Program-made: the position numbers and the translations under genes | The notes under the pieces: generated by a model | Seen by the model: the letters and a program-made list of their open reading frames with translations, nothing else | Database searches by the model: none | What the model was told of the DNA's origin: nothing | Origin: an uncultured Bacteroidota bacterium | GTDB taxonomy: Bacteria; Bacteroidota; Bacteroidia; Bacteroidales; 4484-276 | Direction of reading: 5' to 3' | Length of the DNA: 52,795 bases | NCBI GenBank assembly: GCA_903944895.1 | Contig: CAJATL010000061.1 | Span: 1 to 52,795 of the forward strand | In this document: piece after piece, positions 15,665-24,653 of the stretch | Numbering within the stretch: position 1 is the stretch's first letter | Layout of the letters: every line of letters starts with the position of its first letter

Positions 15665-16426
15665 ATGAAAAGCAAAAATTTACATATCATTTTGATGATG
15701 TCACTCGTGGGGATTTTGTCGGTGGTGATAAACTCCTGCATAAAAGATAAATTTAACGAATGCTGGAGCGGACCCGGAGTTACCTCAAGCGAGCGGCGGG
15801 AACTGTATTCGTTCAGAAACGTGGCTGTTTACGACAACATTGATCTTCATATTGTTCAGGGCGAAGGTTACGAAGTGAAAATTGAAGCAGGCGAAAATAT
15901 CATCCCGATGATTACCACCAGAATTGGGCTGGACAAACTGGTCATCCGCAACGAAAGCACCTGCCCGATGTTTAAAGATCCCTGGAAAGGTGTGGCTGTA
16001 ACGCTCACGGTTCCAAAATTCGATACCCTCGAAATTTATAATCATGGGAAAGTAACCTGTGCCGATTCGTTAAGGCTGGAAAATGCAAAAGTTTACATTT
16101 CGGAAAATACCGGCAAAGTTGATCTTACTTTTAGCATCTTCCGGCTGAATGTTTCCTACAACAGCGGAACTTCACAAGTGTTTATCCGCGGGAAAGCGCA
16201 TACAGGGATTTTTTATACTTCCGCTTATGGCCCAATGGATTGCACCGCTTTTTACCCGATATTTATGATTATCAACAGCAACAGTACAAACGACTGCTAC
16301 ATCAGCAGCGGCGAAAAATTGCTCGACGCGAAAATTACGGGTATCGGCAATATTTACTATCGTGGTGAACCTTTAAAAATCATCGAAGATTACCACAGCA
16401 GCGGCCGTCTGATAAAACTGGATTAG
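15665..16426 (+). CDS. GIN-domain (DUF2807) lipoprotein
   Basis: A 253-residue lipoprotein with lipobox VINSC (C25). The start at 15665 gives this signal peptide directly; an earlier in-frame ATG at 15617 lies inside the preceding gene. Residues about 50-230 form the right-handed beta-helix-like GIN/DUF2807 domain, beginning [19 protein letters not shown] and containing the usual alternating N/D/G-rich turns. GIN proteins are common periplasmic or surface proteins in Bacteroidota with no established biochemical role. It follows the acyloxyacyl hydrolase-like gene by 2 bp, so the pair probably forms one envelope operon. Its TAG stop overlaps the stop codon of the convergent proS gene. Confidence 0.82.
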   Translation: MKSKNLHIILMMSLVGILSVVINSCIKDKFNECWSGPGVTSSERRELYSFRNVAVYDNIDLHIVQGEGYEVKIEAGENIIPMITTRIGLDKLVIRNESTCPMFKDPWKGVAVTLTVPKFDTLEIYNHGKVTCADSLRLENAKVYISENTGKVDLTFSIFRLNVSYNSGTSQVFIRGKAHTGIFYTSAYGPMDCTAFYPIFMIINSNSTNDCYISSGEKLLDAKITGIGNIYYRGEPLKIIEDYHSSGRLIKLD

Positions 16427-17895
16427 TAAGATTTTGCGAAAATTACCTTTTCTTTACTCGGTTTTCCCGAATAAACGCATTTTCCTTCTTCCTGCGGGTT
16501 GTTTAGCGGAATAGCGCGAATGGTGGCTTTGGTTTCTTCTTTTATGGCCTGCTCAGTTTCGGAAGTACCGTCCCAATGGGCAAAAACAAATCCACCTTTT
16601 TCGATCTGATCTTTAAACTCATCCCAGGTATCAACATGGAAAGTATTTTCAGCTCTGAACGAAAATGCCTTTTTGTAAATATTATCCTGAATCTGAACCA
16701 GGAGATTTTCGATTTTGATATCGATATCCGTCATCTGGTAAGTTTCCTTTTCGAGCGTATCGCGCCGTGCAACTTCAACGGTGCCGTTTTCGATGTCTCT
16801 TGGCCCGATAGCTATTCTCACTGGAACACCTTTAAATTCGTATTCGGCAAATTTCCAGCCCGGTTTTTGGGTGTCACGGTCGTCATATTTTACCGAAATT
16901 CCCTTTGCAACAAGTGCCTTTTTGATGATTTCAGCTTTTTCGGAAATTTCAGCCAATTGCTCTGCTTTTTTATAAATCGGAACAATAACAACCTGAATAG
17001 GAGCAAGCTTTGGAGGCAGAACCAGTCCGTTGTCGTCGGAATGAGCCATAATAAGCGCGCCCATCAGCCGCGTGGAAACACCCCATGAAGTAGCCCAGAC
17101 ATAATCGAGTTTATTTTCTTTCGAAAGAAATTTTACATCAAAAGCCTTGGCGAAATTTTGGCCTAAAAAGTGTGAAGTCCCGGCCTGGAGTGCTTTTCCA
17201 TCCTGCATTAATGCTTCGATGCAATAGGTTTCAACAGCACCGGCAAACCTTTCGTTGGGCGATTTTACACCTTTGATAACCGGAACAGCCATCCAGTTTT
17301 CGGCAAAGTTGGCATAAATATTCAATATTTTTCCGGTTTCCTCGATAGCTTCATCTTTGGTGGCATGAGCAGTGTGGCCTTCCTGCCAAAGGAATTCGGC
17401 TGTTCGCAGAAAAAGCCTGGTACGCATTTCCCATCTTACTACATTTGCCCATTGGTTAATCAAAAGCGGCAAATCGCGGTACGACTGAATCCAGGTCCTG
17501 TAGGTGTCCCAGATAATGGTTTCAGAAGTTGGGCGTACAATCAGCTCTTCTTCAAGTTTTGCATCTTCATCAACAACAATACTTTTGCCGTCGTCTGATT
17601 TTTTAAGCCTGTAGTGCGTAACTACGGCACATTCTTTGGCAAAACCCTCAACATGGTTGGCTTCTTTACTAAAAAAAGATTTTGGGATAAACAGCGGAAA
17701 ATAAGCATTCGAATGCCCGGTATCCTTGAACATCTTATCAAGGGTAGCCTGAATTTTCTCCCAGATGGCATAGCCATAAGGTTTAATCACCATGCAGCCT
17801 CTAACCGCAGAATTATCGGCCAGATCGGCCTTTATTACCAAATCGTTGTACCATTGTGCGTAATTTTCAGCACGGGTTGGAAAATCTTTTGCCAT
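16423..17895 (-). CDS. proS: Proline--tRNA ligase (archaeal/eukaryotic type)
   Basis: Class II aminoacyl-tRNA synthetase charging tRNA-Pro in the cytosol. The 490-residue form starts at the ATG at 17895 ([18 protein letters not shown]), the usual N-terminus of this subtype. The frame is open to 17988, but a TATTTTTG box at 17947-17954 lies inside that extension. Class II core motifs are visible ([44 protein letters not shown]). The bacterial editing insertion is absent and the protein ends in KSY, as in the archaeal-type enzymes that Bacteroidota carry. Its stop overlaps that of the GIN gene by 3-4 bases. Confidence 0.97.
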   Translation of the reverse strand: MAKDFPTRAENYAQWYNDLVIKADLADNSAVRGCMVIKPYGYAIWEKIQATLDKMFKDTGHSNAYFPLFIPKSFFSKEANHVEGFAKECAVVTHYRLKKSDDGKSIVVDEDAKLEEELIVRPTSETIIWDTYRTWIQSYRDLPLLINQWANVVRWEMRTRLFLRTAEFLWQEGHTAHATKDEAIEETGKILNIYANFAENWMAVPVIKGVKSPNERFAGAVETYCIEALMQDGKALQAGTSHFLGQNFAKAFDVKFLSKENKLDYVWATSWGVSTRLMGALIMAHSDDNGLVLPPKLAPIQVVIVPIYKKAEQLAEISEKAEIIKKALVAKGISVKYDDRDTQKPGWKFAEYEFKGVPVRIAIGPRDIENGTVEVARRDTLEKETYQMTDIDIKIENLLVQIQDNIYKKAFSFRAENTFHVDTWDEFKDQIEKGGFVFAHWDGTSETEQAIKEETKATIRAIPLNNPQEEGKCVYSGKPSKEKVIFAKSY

Positions 17896-17946
17896 TTGTT
17901 TTTTTGGTATAATATTTGAATATTTTTTTATGCTTTTGAAAGGTTG

Positions 17947-17954
17947 CAAAAATA
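17947..17954 (-). promoter_or_regulatory. Candidate -7 box (TATTTTTG) for proS
   Basis: Minus-strand TAnnTTTG match 52 bp upstream of the proS ATG at 17895. It supports that start over the longer open frame. Confidence 0.4.
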
Positions 17955-18007
17955 GTAAATAATCAAAAGGGCACATGTTAATCAGCATTTTTACAATAAA
18001 TCAGTTT

Positions 18008-18013
18008 GGAGGT
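18008..18013 (+). promoter_or_regulatory. Strong Shine-Dalgarno sequence (GGAGGT)
   Basis: GGAGGT lies 5 bases before the ATG at 18019. Most starts in this window have A-rich leaders with no Shine-Dalgarno sequence, as is usual in Bacteroidota, so this stands out and fixes the lipoprotein start. Confidence 0.6.
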
Positions 18014-18018
18014 ACAAA

Positions 18019-19755
18019 ATGAAAAATTTAGGAATTTTAATCATCTCGGCTTTGATACTCTCAGCTTGTCAAACGTCCTACGTGGCTACATCGGCTTACG
18101 ATGATGTGTATTACACACCGAAAAATGCTGCCGGAAACAGTGCTTTGTCATCACAGGAAAAGACTAATCCGGGATTAAATTATGGTAATAATGCAGAAAC
18201 AGAGCGCTTTACACAAACTGCCGATCCGGAAGTGAAATATTTGGAAGGCCAGGATAATACAGCTACTTACTCTGAAGAAACCTTGCCATCTCCTTCCAGC
18301 GAGTCGTCCGATGAATATTATTATGTCGAAGAGGGCGTCGACGATTATTATGATTACGATTATGCTTCAAGAATAAACCACTTTAATGGTTCTTATGTTG
18401 ATGCCGGATACTACTCACCAATTTACACCGGCATTGGATACAGTCCTTATTCTGGCTTCGGAATGTCGGTGGGCTATGGTTATGGAATGCCTTACGCAGG
18501 TTTTTCGATGAGTTTAGGATGGGGTATGGGTTATCCTTATTACTACGATCCATGGTATTACGATCCGTGGTATTATCCTTATTATGGGTATGGATATTAT
18601 CCTAATTATGGCTATCCTTACTATGGTGGAAGTTATTGGTGTGGGTATTATGATGGATATTATGCAGGAAGCGGTGGCTATTACCCATCCGATGGCGGCA
18701 ATTATTCAGGCAATTATTATGGCCCACGTAATTCGAGAAGTGGAAGCCAGATCAGTCAGGGTGGCGATAGCCGTGATTCGCGGGCTGGCAGCATCGACGA
18801 TCAGGATAAACTTACCACAGGCTATTCTTCAGGTCGCGACAACCGGATGAATGGCTCAGAAGTTGCTGGCGGAACATCTGCAACCAAAGCGGTAATTACC
18901 CCTGAAAATGGAAGGACATCAAGGAATTTACAACCAACAGTTATTAATAATGAAACCATTGGAAATAGTGGCTCCAATGGAGTTTCTGGAACTGTTACAT
19001 CAGATAAACTGGTAAAACCCCAGGAAGGTGCTAATACTTCACCAAATGCAAAGAGTCAGCAACAAACCACTTTAAGAAATGAGCGGAATAGTGGTGAAAT
19101 TCAATCACAAAAGATTACAAAACCATTAAGCACGCCACAGGAGGTTCCCAACAATCAGAGAACTGTACGCACCCCCGAAAATGTATCAGGTGGCACCAAA
19201 TACACAAAACCTGCTGCAAGCAGCAACGAAAGCAACGTGTATTCGCGGAGCAAAAAATATGCAAAGCCTGCTACAGCCGAGACTCAGCGCAGTGCCCAGC
19301 CTAAAAATTACAATTCACCAAATTATAATAAACCACGTTCGAGTAATGAGTACACGGTTCCAAACTCGCCAAATACAAGAGCCAATACTCAACCTGCAAA
19401 TACAAATACACGGAACTCAAATGTTCAGACTCAGAGTGATAAATCGAGAAATTATTATACACCATCAAAGTCGAATAATAGTTTTTCAACACCTTCCCGT
19501 TCTAACAACAGCACGGTTAGTCCGTCAAAATCGGGTGGTGGAACATCAACTCCAGCCAGATCGGGGAGCAGTTACTCTTCACCTTCCCGCTCAAGCGGAA
19601 GTAGTTCAACACCGGCACGGTCGGGTAGCAGTGTTTCACCTTCAAGCGGCGGAAGCCGTTCATCAGGTAGTTCGTCGGGTAGTTCGTCAGGAGGCTCATC
19701 CGGAGGATCAAGCCGTTCATCCGGAGGATCCTCGGGTGGAAGTGGCCGCAGGTAA
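18019..19755 (+). CDS. Low-complexity Tyr/Gly- and Ser/Gly-rich lipoprotein
   Basis: A 578-residue exported lipoprotein (lipobox LSAC, C17). After an acidic, tyrosine-spotted segment (to about 125), residues about 130-240 are extremely rich in Tyr, Gly, Pro and Trp (repeats such as YYDPWYYDPWYYP). Residues 240-470 are Asn/Thr/Gln/Ser-rich, with repeated TKPxS-like words. The tail (about 480-578) is Ser/Gly/Arg-rich with PARSGSS and SSGGSS repeats, ending in RR. No folded domain is recognisable. Proteins of this kind are seen beside proS in other Bacteroidota, from memory of genome neighbourhoods. A surface-coating or adhesive role is speculative. The barrel gene follows 50 bp later. Confidence 0.8.
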   Translation: MKNLGILIISALILSACQTSYVATSAYDDVYYTPKNAAGNSALSSQEKTNPGLNYGNNAETERFTQTADPEVKYLEGQDNTATYSEETLPSPSSESSDEYYYVEEGVDDYYDYDYASRINHFNGSYVDAGYYSPIYTGIGYSPYSGFGMSVGYGYGMPYAGFSMSLGWGMGYPYYYDPWYYDPWYYPYYGYGYYPNYGYPYYGGSYWCGYYDGYYAGSGGYYPSDGGNYSGNYYGPRNSRSGSQISQGGDSRDSRAGSIDDQDKLTTGYSSGRDNRMNGSEVAGGTSATKAVITPENGRTSRNLQPTVINNETIGNSGSNGVSGTVTSDKLVKPQEGANTSPNAKSQQQTTLRNERNSGEIQSQKITKPLSTPQEVPNNQRTVRTPENVSGGTKYTKPAASSNESNVYSRSKKYAKPATAETQRSAQPKNYNSPNYNKPRSSNEYTVPNSPNTRANTQPANTNTRNSNVQTQSDKSRNYYTPSKSNNSFSTPSRSNNSTVSPSKSGGGTSTPARSGSSYSSPSRSSGSSSTPARSGSSVSPSSGGSRSSGSSSGSSSGGSSGGSSRSSGGSSGGSGRR

Positions 19756-19805
19756 CAATAACAAGTCTTTTCTCTATCTTTTTAATCCATTAAAATTTTG
19801 ATAAA

Positions 19806-21275
19806 ATGAGAAATTTCATTTTAACAGCAGGATTGGTTTTTTTTGTCGGAATGGTTTCATTCGCACAAAATGAAGAAGATGCACTCAGGTATTCCAATAT
19901 TTCGATAATGGGTACCGCCCGTTATGCCGGGCTCAGCGGAGCCTATGGCGCAGTTGGTGCTGATTTTACGTCCCTGAGTGGAAATCCTGCAGGGATAGGA
20001 TTATATAAAAAATCTGATTTTTCCATTACTCCATCCATTTACTTTGGTAATTCGAATAGTTCATACAACGGAATTGGCATGGATGATGGCAGGAATAATT
20101 TTGCGCTCGGAAACGCAGGTATTGTGTTGGCAATGAAACCCAACGATCGCCTCGACAGACTGCCAGTCGAAAATTATCAGTTTGGATTTGGAATAAACCG
20201 CCTGAAGGATTTTAATAACAGGGAGCAGATGCAGGGAATAAATGATCAAAATTCGCTTCTGGACGCCTATCTCGATTACTCGAATGGATTAAATCCTGAA
20301 ATGCTCAATGGTTTTGATACGAGGCTGGCTTTCGATACTTACCTGATTGATACTATTCCCGGTGCTGATGATTTTATTTACATCGATGCCTACGATTACT
20401 TAGGTGGATTTACTAGCACTTTGCAGCGTAAATCCATCGAAACCAAAGGCTCGATGAACGAATGGGTGTTGTCGGGAGGTATGAATATCAGCGATCAGAT
20501 TTACTTTGGTGCAACGCTCGGGTTCCCCTATATCAGGTATTACCGGACTTCGACTTACAGCGAAATCAACCAGAATCCTGAAAAGGACCTCAAAGAATTT
20601 GGTTTACGTGAAAGTCTCGAAACAAAAGGTTCGGGTTTTAATATTAAAGTTGGGGCTATTGCCAAAGTGATGCCGTGGTTGCGGCTGGGGCTGGCTTATC
20701 ATTCGCCTTCCTGGTTCAACAACATGCATGATAGCTGGAATTCGGGGATTGACGCTTATTATGCAAATGGTGATCGTTTTTCCGCAGATTCGCCTTATGG
20801 CAATTATGAATACGATTTGCAAACACCCTGGAGAACAATAGCCAGTGCGGCTTTTATTATTGGAAACCGCGGTTTGGTTAGTGCCGATTACGAATATGTC
20901 GATTATTCCAAAGCGAAGTTAAGGGCTGGTGATTACAATTTTTATGACGAAAATGATGCCATCAGCAGCAGCTACACCAGTGCAGGGAATTTAAGGCTCG
21001 GGGCTGAGTGGCGGTTTGATATGTTACAGGTAAGAGGTGGCTACTCAAATTATGGAAGTCCTTTTAAAACCGGAATTAATGATGCAAAAATGCAATCTTT
21101 ATCAGGTGGGCTTGGTTTCAGGAGTGATGCTTTTTATATGGATGCTTCTTTTTCGTATTCCCAATCTTCGTCGGATTACTTCCTTTACGGAACCGAAAAT
21201 GTTGTTGTAAATCCGGTTAAACAGGATTTTAATTATTACAATCTGATGTTTACTTTTGGTTATCGGTTTGAATAA
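19806..21275 (+). CDS. FadL/OmpP1-like outer membrane transporter
   Basis: A 489-residue outer-membrane beta-barrel protein. It has a signal peptide (FFVGMVSFAQ, cleavage near residue 21), then the FadL/TodX-like N-terminal plug region (YSNISIMGTARYAGLSGAYGAVGADFTSLSGNPAGIGLY). About 400 residues of amphipathic strands follow, ending in an aromatic C-terminal strand (YNLMFTFGYRFE), the usual BAM-recognition pattern. FadL-family proteins move hydrophobic molecules such as fatty acids or aromatics across the outer membrane; the ligand here is unknown. It lies 50 bp after the low-complexity lipoprotein on the same strand and ends at a strong terminator. Confidence 0.88.
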   Translation: MRNFILTAGLVFFVGMVSFAQNEEDALRYSNISIMGTARYAGLSGAYGAVGADFTSLSGNPAGIGLYKKSDFSITPSIYFGNSNSSYNGIGMDDGRNNFALGNAGIVLAMKPNDRLDRLPVENYQFGFGINRLKDFNNREQMQGINDQNSLLDAYLDYSNGLNPEMLNGFDTRLAFDTYLIDTIPGADDFIYIDAYDYLGGFTSTLQRKSIETKGSMNEWVLSGGMNISDQIYFGATLGFPYIRYYRTSTYSEINQNPEKDLKEFGLRESLETKGSGFNIKVGAIAKVMPWLRLGLAYHSPSWFNNMHDSWNSGIDAYYANGDRFSADSPYGNYEYDLQTPWRTIASAAFIIGNRGLVSADYEYVDYSKAKLRAGDYNFYDENDAISSSYTSAGNLRLGAEWRFDMLQVRGGYSNYGSPFKTGINDAKMQSLSGGLGFRSDAFYMDASFSYSQSSSDYFLYGTENVVVNPVKQDFNYYNLMFTFGYRFE

Positions 21276-21294
21276 AATAATTTGATTATTAAAT

Positions 21295-21328
21295 AAAAAG
21301 GAGTGGTTTTGGCCACTCCTTTTTTTTA
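21295..21328. terminator. Bidirectional intrinsic terminator
   Basis: GGAGTGG (21300-21306) pairs with CCACTCC (21313-21319). It is flanked by an A-run on the left and a T-run of eight on the right. It separates the convergent FadL-like (plus) and zinc-ribbon coiled-coil (minus) genes and can serve both. Confidence 0.9.
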
Positions 21329-21347
21329 TCCTTCTGATTTCGATTTC

Positions 21348-22145
21348 TTATTTTTCGCCTTTAACAGCATTTGCAATTTCGTCGTCAACCAGGATTCTTC
21401 CGCAATATTCGCAAACAATGATTTTTTTGTGCATCCTGATGTCGAGTTGATGTTGAGGTGGGATTTTGTTGAAACATCCACCGCAGGCATCCCGTTCGAT
21501 CTGAACAACACCGAGCCCGTTGCGTGCATTGAGCCTGATCCGGTTGTAGGCCATCACGAGTCTTTCTTCGATGAGGGTGTTGTATTCCTTCGATTTTTTT
21601 ATCAAAGCATTTTCTTCCTTTTCAGTTTCCTCAACAATGTCGTTTAACTCTGCTTTTTTAATCCTGAGGTCTGATTCACGTTCTTTTAATAAACTCTTCG
21701 ATTCTCTGATCTGGTCAAGTTTTGCTTCAAGGTTAAAGGTGTATTCTTTAATTCTTTTTTCGGAGAGTTGTATTTCGAGGTTTTGAAAATCAATCTCCTT
21801 GGTAATTGAATCGTATTCGCGGTTGTTGCGAACGTTCATCTGCTGTTCTTCATATTTTTTTATCAGCGCATTACTTTCTTTGATGGATAGTTTTTTCTCG
21901 GCGATTTGTTTTTCGTAGGTTTTAACTTCTTCATCAAATTTCTCTATTCGCGTTTGCAAGCCAATAATTTCATCCTCAAGGTCCTGAACTTCAAGTGGAA
22001 GTTCGCCTCTGATAATTTTAATTTTATCAATTTGCGAATCAATTTGTTGCAAACTGTAAAGCGTCATGAGTTTACGCTCAATCGATAGTTCAAGATTTTC
22101 AACCTGAGTTTCATCAGTTTTGTTACCTTTTAATGTCTTCTCCAT
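21348..22145 (-). CDS. Zinc-ribbon coiled-coil protein (C4-type, DUF164/CdsZ-like)
   Basis: A 265-residue cytosolic protein. Residues about 20-190 are a long, charged antiparallel coiled coil. The C-terminus is a C4 zinc ribbon with CGGC and CEYC pairs (about residues 221-248). The IDSQIDKIKIIRGELPLEVQDLED-type opening is the usual Bacteroidota version of this family. Homologues are linked to protein secretion chaperoning in Chlamydia (CdsZ) and are otherwise uncharacterised. It is the last gene of a minus-strand set birA, nif3-like and zinc ribbon, 61 bp after the nif3-like stop. Confidence 0.88.
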   Translation of the reverse strand: MEKTLKGNKTDETQVENLELSIERKLMTLYSLQQIDSQIDKIKIIRGELPLEVQDLEDEIIGLQTRIEKFDEEVKTYEKQIAEKKLSIKESNALIKKYEEQQMNVRNNREYDSITKEIDFQNLEIQLSEKRIKEYTFNLEAKLDQIRESKSLLKERESDLRIKKAELNDIVEETEKEENALIKKSKEYNTLIEERLVMAYNRIRLNARNGLGVVQIERDACGGCFNKIPPQHQLDIRMHKKIIVCEYCGRILVDDEIANAVKGEK

Positions 22146-22206
22146 AATATTGACCTTTTACTGAACTTCTAAATAGTAATATGCTAAATTTTAACGTCTT
22201 AAATGC

Positions 22207-23301
22207 TTAAATGTATTGTATCGGATTTGTATTTATTCCGGAAATACGGACGGCAAAAGTAGGATTTTTTTTCTTTATGATGCTCATTAATAATTCTCTT
22301 GTAAATTGTTCGCTCTCATAATGGCCAATATCCGCAATGATCATTTTTTGATCGGCATCAAAAAACTCGTGATATTTGATGTCGCCGGTAATAAAAACAT
22401 CAGCCCCGACTCTGATCGCATCATTGATCAGGAAACTGCCGCTACCGCCACAAACAGCGATTTTCTGAACCTTTTCATTAAGGATAGCCGTGTGTTTTAC
22501 GCATCCGGCACCAAAAATATTTTTTATCCTTTTCAGAAAATCAATGGCATTTTCAGGGATTTCCAGTTCACCGGTCATTCCGGCTCCAATATTTTTCATT
22601 TCGTTTGAGAGCGGATAAATATCATACGCCACTTCTTCGTAAGGATGGGTTTCAAGCATCGCGCTGATAATCTGAGATTCTTTGTAAAGCGGATAAATTA
22701 TTTCGATTCTGGTTTCATTTTCGACATGCAATTTATCGATTTCACCAACAAAAGGATCCGCTCCTTCGAGCGCCCTGAAAGTTCCCTGGCCTGAAAGGTT
22801 AAAACTGCAACTGTCGTATTGGCCGATATGACCGGCACCGGCATCAAACATGGCGTTACGGACTTTCCCGGCCAAATGAACCGGACAAAATGTGACGATT
22901 TTTTTTAACATTGATGATTTCGCAGCAAGTATCTGACGATTGATTAGTCCGATTTTTTGGCAAATCATCGCATTGACGCCGGTAAAAATATTGTCGAGGT
23001 TGGTGTGAGCAGCATAAATAGCGATGTCGTTTTTTATACAATTTGCAACCATCCTTTCGACCGGGTGTTTACCGGTTAACTTTTTGAGGCCTTTAAAAAT
23101 CAATGGATGATGGGCAATGATGAGATTGCTTTTGGTTTTTACGGCTTCCTCAATCACAGCTTCGGTTACATCCAGGGTGATGAGTGCCCCTGAAATTTGC
23201 CAATCGGGAGAACCTATAATCAAACCTGCATTATCGTATGTTTCCTGGAGCGCAAGTGGTGCAAGCTCTTCAATTATCCGGGCCAATTCATAAATTTTCA
23301 T
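22207..23301 (-). CDS. Nif3-like dinuclear metal-centre protein
   Basis: A 364-residue member of the NIF3/YqfO family, hexameric proteins with a two-metal site and uncertain biochemical role (often mislabelled GTP cyclohydrolase I type 2). The ATG at 23301 gives the family's usual opening MKIYELARIIEELAPLALQ; an ATG at 23322 would overlap birA. Metal-site motifs are AHHPLIFKG (about 62-70), AAHTNLD (about 98) and the C-terminal GDIKYHEF and IGHYESE. Between them (about 130-235) lies the PII-like insert of the long bacterial form. It is transcribed with birA upstream (13 bp from the birA stop). Confidence 0.93.
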   Translation of the reverse strand: MKIYELARIIEELAPLALQETYDNAGLIIGSPDWQISGALITLDVTEAVIEEAVKTKSNLIIAHHPLIFKGLKKLTGKHPVERMVANCIKNDIAIYAAHTNLDNIFTGVNAMICQKIGLINRQILAAKSSMLKKIVTFCPVHLAGKVRNAMFDAGAGHIGQYDSCSFNLSGQGTFRALEGADPFVGEIDKLHVENETRIEIIYPLYKESQIISAMLETHPYEEVAYDIYPLSNEMKNIGAGMTGELEIPENAIDFLKRIKNIFGAGCVKHTAILNEKVQKIAVCGGSGSFLINDAIRVGADVFITGDIKYHEFFDADQKMIIADIGHYESEQFTRELLMSIIKKKNPTFAVRISGINTNPIQYI

Positions 23302-23314
23302 ACCTGACAAATCA

Positions 23315-24070
23315 TTAATCAAATAAAAATACTATTTCTTTAAAATCGAATGCGCTTGTTTTATCTCCAACTGTTACCTGTAATTTACCAAATTCTGAAA
23401 TACCACAAATAACTCCTTCAAACCTTTCATCATCGGCCTTGTACTTTGCTGCCTTCTGATAATTCAGCAGGTTTTGCAGATATTCAGCATTCATTTCATC
23501 AATGTAACCTTTTGCCAGGTTTGAATATTCTTCATGAACAAAATCATCCAGCGTTTCGATTACCTTCTTTAAAGGTACCTCCATGCCGGTGATTTGTTTT
23601 ATAGAACAAGGATTTGGGAGGCTTTCACTAAATTTTTCCTGATTAATATTCAACCCGATTCCTACAATGCAATTTTGAAAATGATGGCCTGAAATGGTAT
23701 TTTGTAACAGGATGCCACCGATTTTTTTTGTGCCGGCATAAAGATCATTAGGCCATTTTATCGAAATATTTTCATCAGGCAAAAAATGTTTGATGCATTT
23801 TAGTACTGCCAGCGAAACACATTTATTCAATAAAAACTGTTTGTCGGCTGGCAAAAAGTCAGGATACAAAATGATGCTGGCTAAAAGATTTTTTCCGGGT
23901 TCACTTTCCCAGGTGTTCAAGCCTGTCCCTTTTCCATGAGTCTGAGCGGCAGTAATAATCATGGTTCCTTCGGTTGGTTTGCCCTTGGCAAGCATCTCCC
24001 GGGCTAAGTCGTTTGTCGAAGAAAGCGACTTAAAACTGTGAATCTTTCTGTTTTTTGAATCAATTTTCAT
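23315..24070 (-). CDS. birA: Biotin--[acetyl-CoA-carboxylase] ligase, monofunctional
   Basis: Activates biotin as biotinyl-AMP and attaches it to the carrier lysine of biotin-dependent carboxylases. The 251-residue protein lacks the N-terminal DNA-binding helix-turn-helix of bifunctional BirA, so it is not a repressor. The biotin loop reads GKGTGLNTWESEPGKNL (about 47-63), a variant of the canonical GRGRxGxxW with fewer arginines. KWPNDLY and GGILLQN (about 105-122) bind the adenylate. A small C-terminal SH3-like domain follows. First gene of the birA, nif3-like, zinc-ribbon set and divergent from rsfS. Confidence 0.94.
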   Translation of the reverse strand: MKIDSKNRKIHSFKSLSSTNDLAREMLAKGKPTEGTMIITAAQTHGKGTGLNTWESEPGKNLLASIILYPDFLPADKQFLLNKCVSLAVLKCIKHFLPDENISIKWPNDLYAGTKKIGGILLQNTISGHHFQNCIVGIGLNINQEKFSESLPNPCSIKQITGMEVPLKKVIETLDDFVHEEYSNLAKGYIDEMNAEYLQNLLNYQKAAKYKADDERFEGVICGISEFGKLQVTVGDKTSAFDFKEIVFLFD

Positions 24071-24229
24071 GTGAACATACTTTTTAATGATGTGTTTATA
24101 TCAATAATCTGCATTATAAAATTATCATCAAGGTTTTTGAGGCATTGTTTTTGATCACGGGCATGCCTTAATTTGGCAAAGTTTTGTAAAGTACGTCATT
24201 GACCTTCATTTTAGCTTTTCAAAATTACT

Positions 24230-24237
24230 TACTTTTG
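24230..24237 (+). promoter_or_regulatory. Candidate -7 box (TACTTTTG) for rsfS-ftsH
   Basis: Exact TAnnTTTG match 23 bp before the rsfS ATG in the divergent birA/rsfS intergenic region. The nearest upstream TTG is 28 bp away, too far for a standard -33 element. Confidence 0.4.
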
Positions 24238-24259
24238 CCTGAAATATTAAATTAAATAA

Positions 24260-24631
24260 ATGATTGAGCAAAAAGAGACATTGGAATCAACCAAATTGGT
24301 TGACATTGTGATAGCAGGAATGCAGGAAAAGAAAGCTTTAAATATTGTTGACCTGGATTTAAAGAGTATTAAAAATGCTGTTTGTGAGCATTTTATAATC
24401 TGCCACGGCACTTCAAACACACATATTAGTGCAATTGCCGATGCAGTTGAAGAATTTGTAAAAAAAGCCACCGGGCAAAATGCCTGGCACAAAGAAGGGT
24501 ATCTGAATGCCGAATGGATTTTACTGGATTATGTTGACGTTGTAGTTCATGTATTTAACGATCAAACCCGGCGTTTTTACAACCTTGAAGGGCTTTGGGC
24601 AGATTCAAAGGTGAGAAGAATTGAAGAATAA
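24260..24631 (+). CDS. rsfS: Ribosome silencing factor RsfS
   Basis: A 123-residue member of the RsfS/Iojap family, which binds ribosomal protein L14 and blocks subunit joining when nutrients are short. The core is intact: IVDLDLKSIKNAVCEHFIICHGTSNTH (spanning about 32-58), WILLDYVDVVVHVF (about 92-105) and the C-terminal RRFYNLEGLWADS. Length is standard. Its stop lies 20 bp before the ftsH start, and the rsfS-ftsH order is common in Bacteroidota, so they are probably one transcript. Confidence 0.95.
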   Translation: MIEQKETLESTKLVDIVIAGMQEKKALNIVDLDLKSIKNAVCEHFIICHGTSNTHISAIADAVEEFVKKATGQNAWHKEGYLNAEWILLDYVDVVVHVFNDQTRRFYNLEGLWADSKVRRIEE

Positions 24632-24653
24632 ACATGATTTTAGTTTTGATAAA

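Noticed and set aside
16576-17088. Open frame of 170 codons antisense to proS
   Set aside because: It lies wholly within a conserved synthetase gene and shows no domain or signal.
19181-19801. Open frame of 206 codons in another plus-strand frame over the low-complexity lipoprotein
   Set aside because: It is a frame-shifted reading of repetitive Ser/Gly/Asn codons; composition is Gln/His/Arg-rich nonsense and the start has no support.
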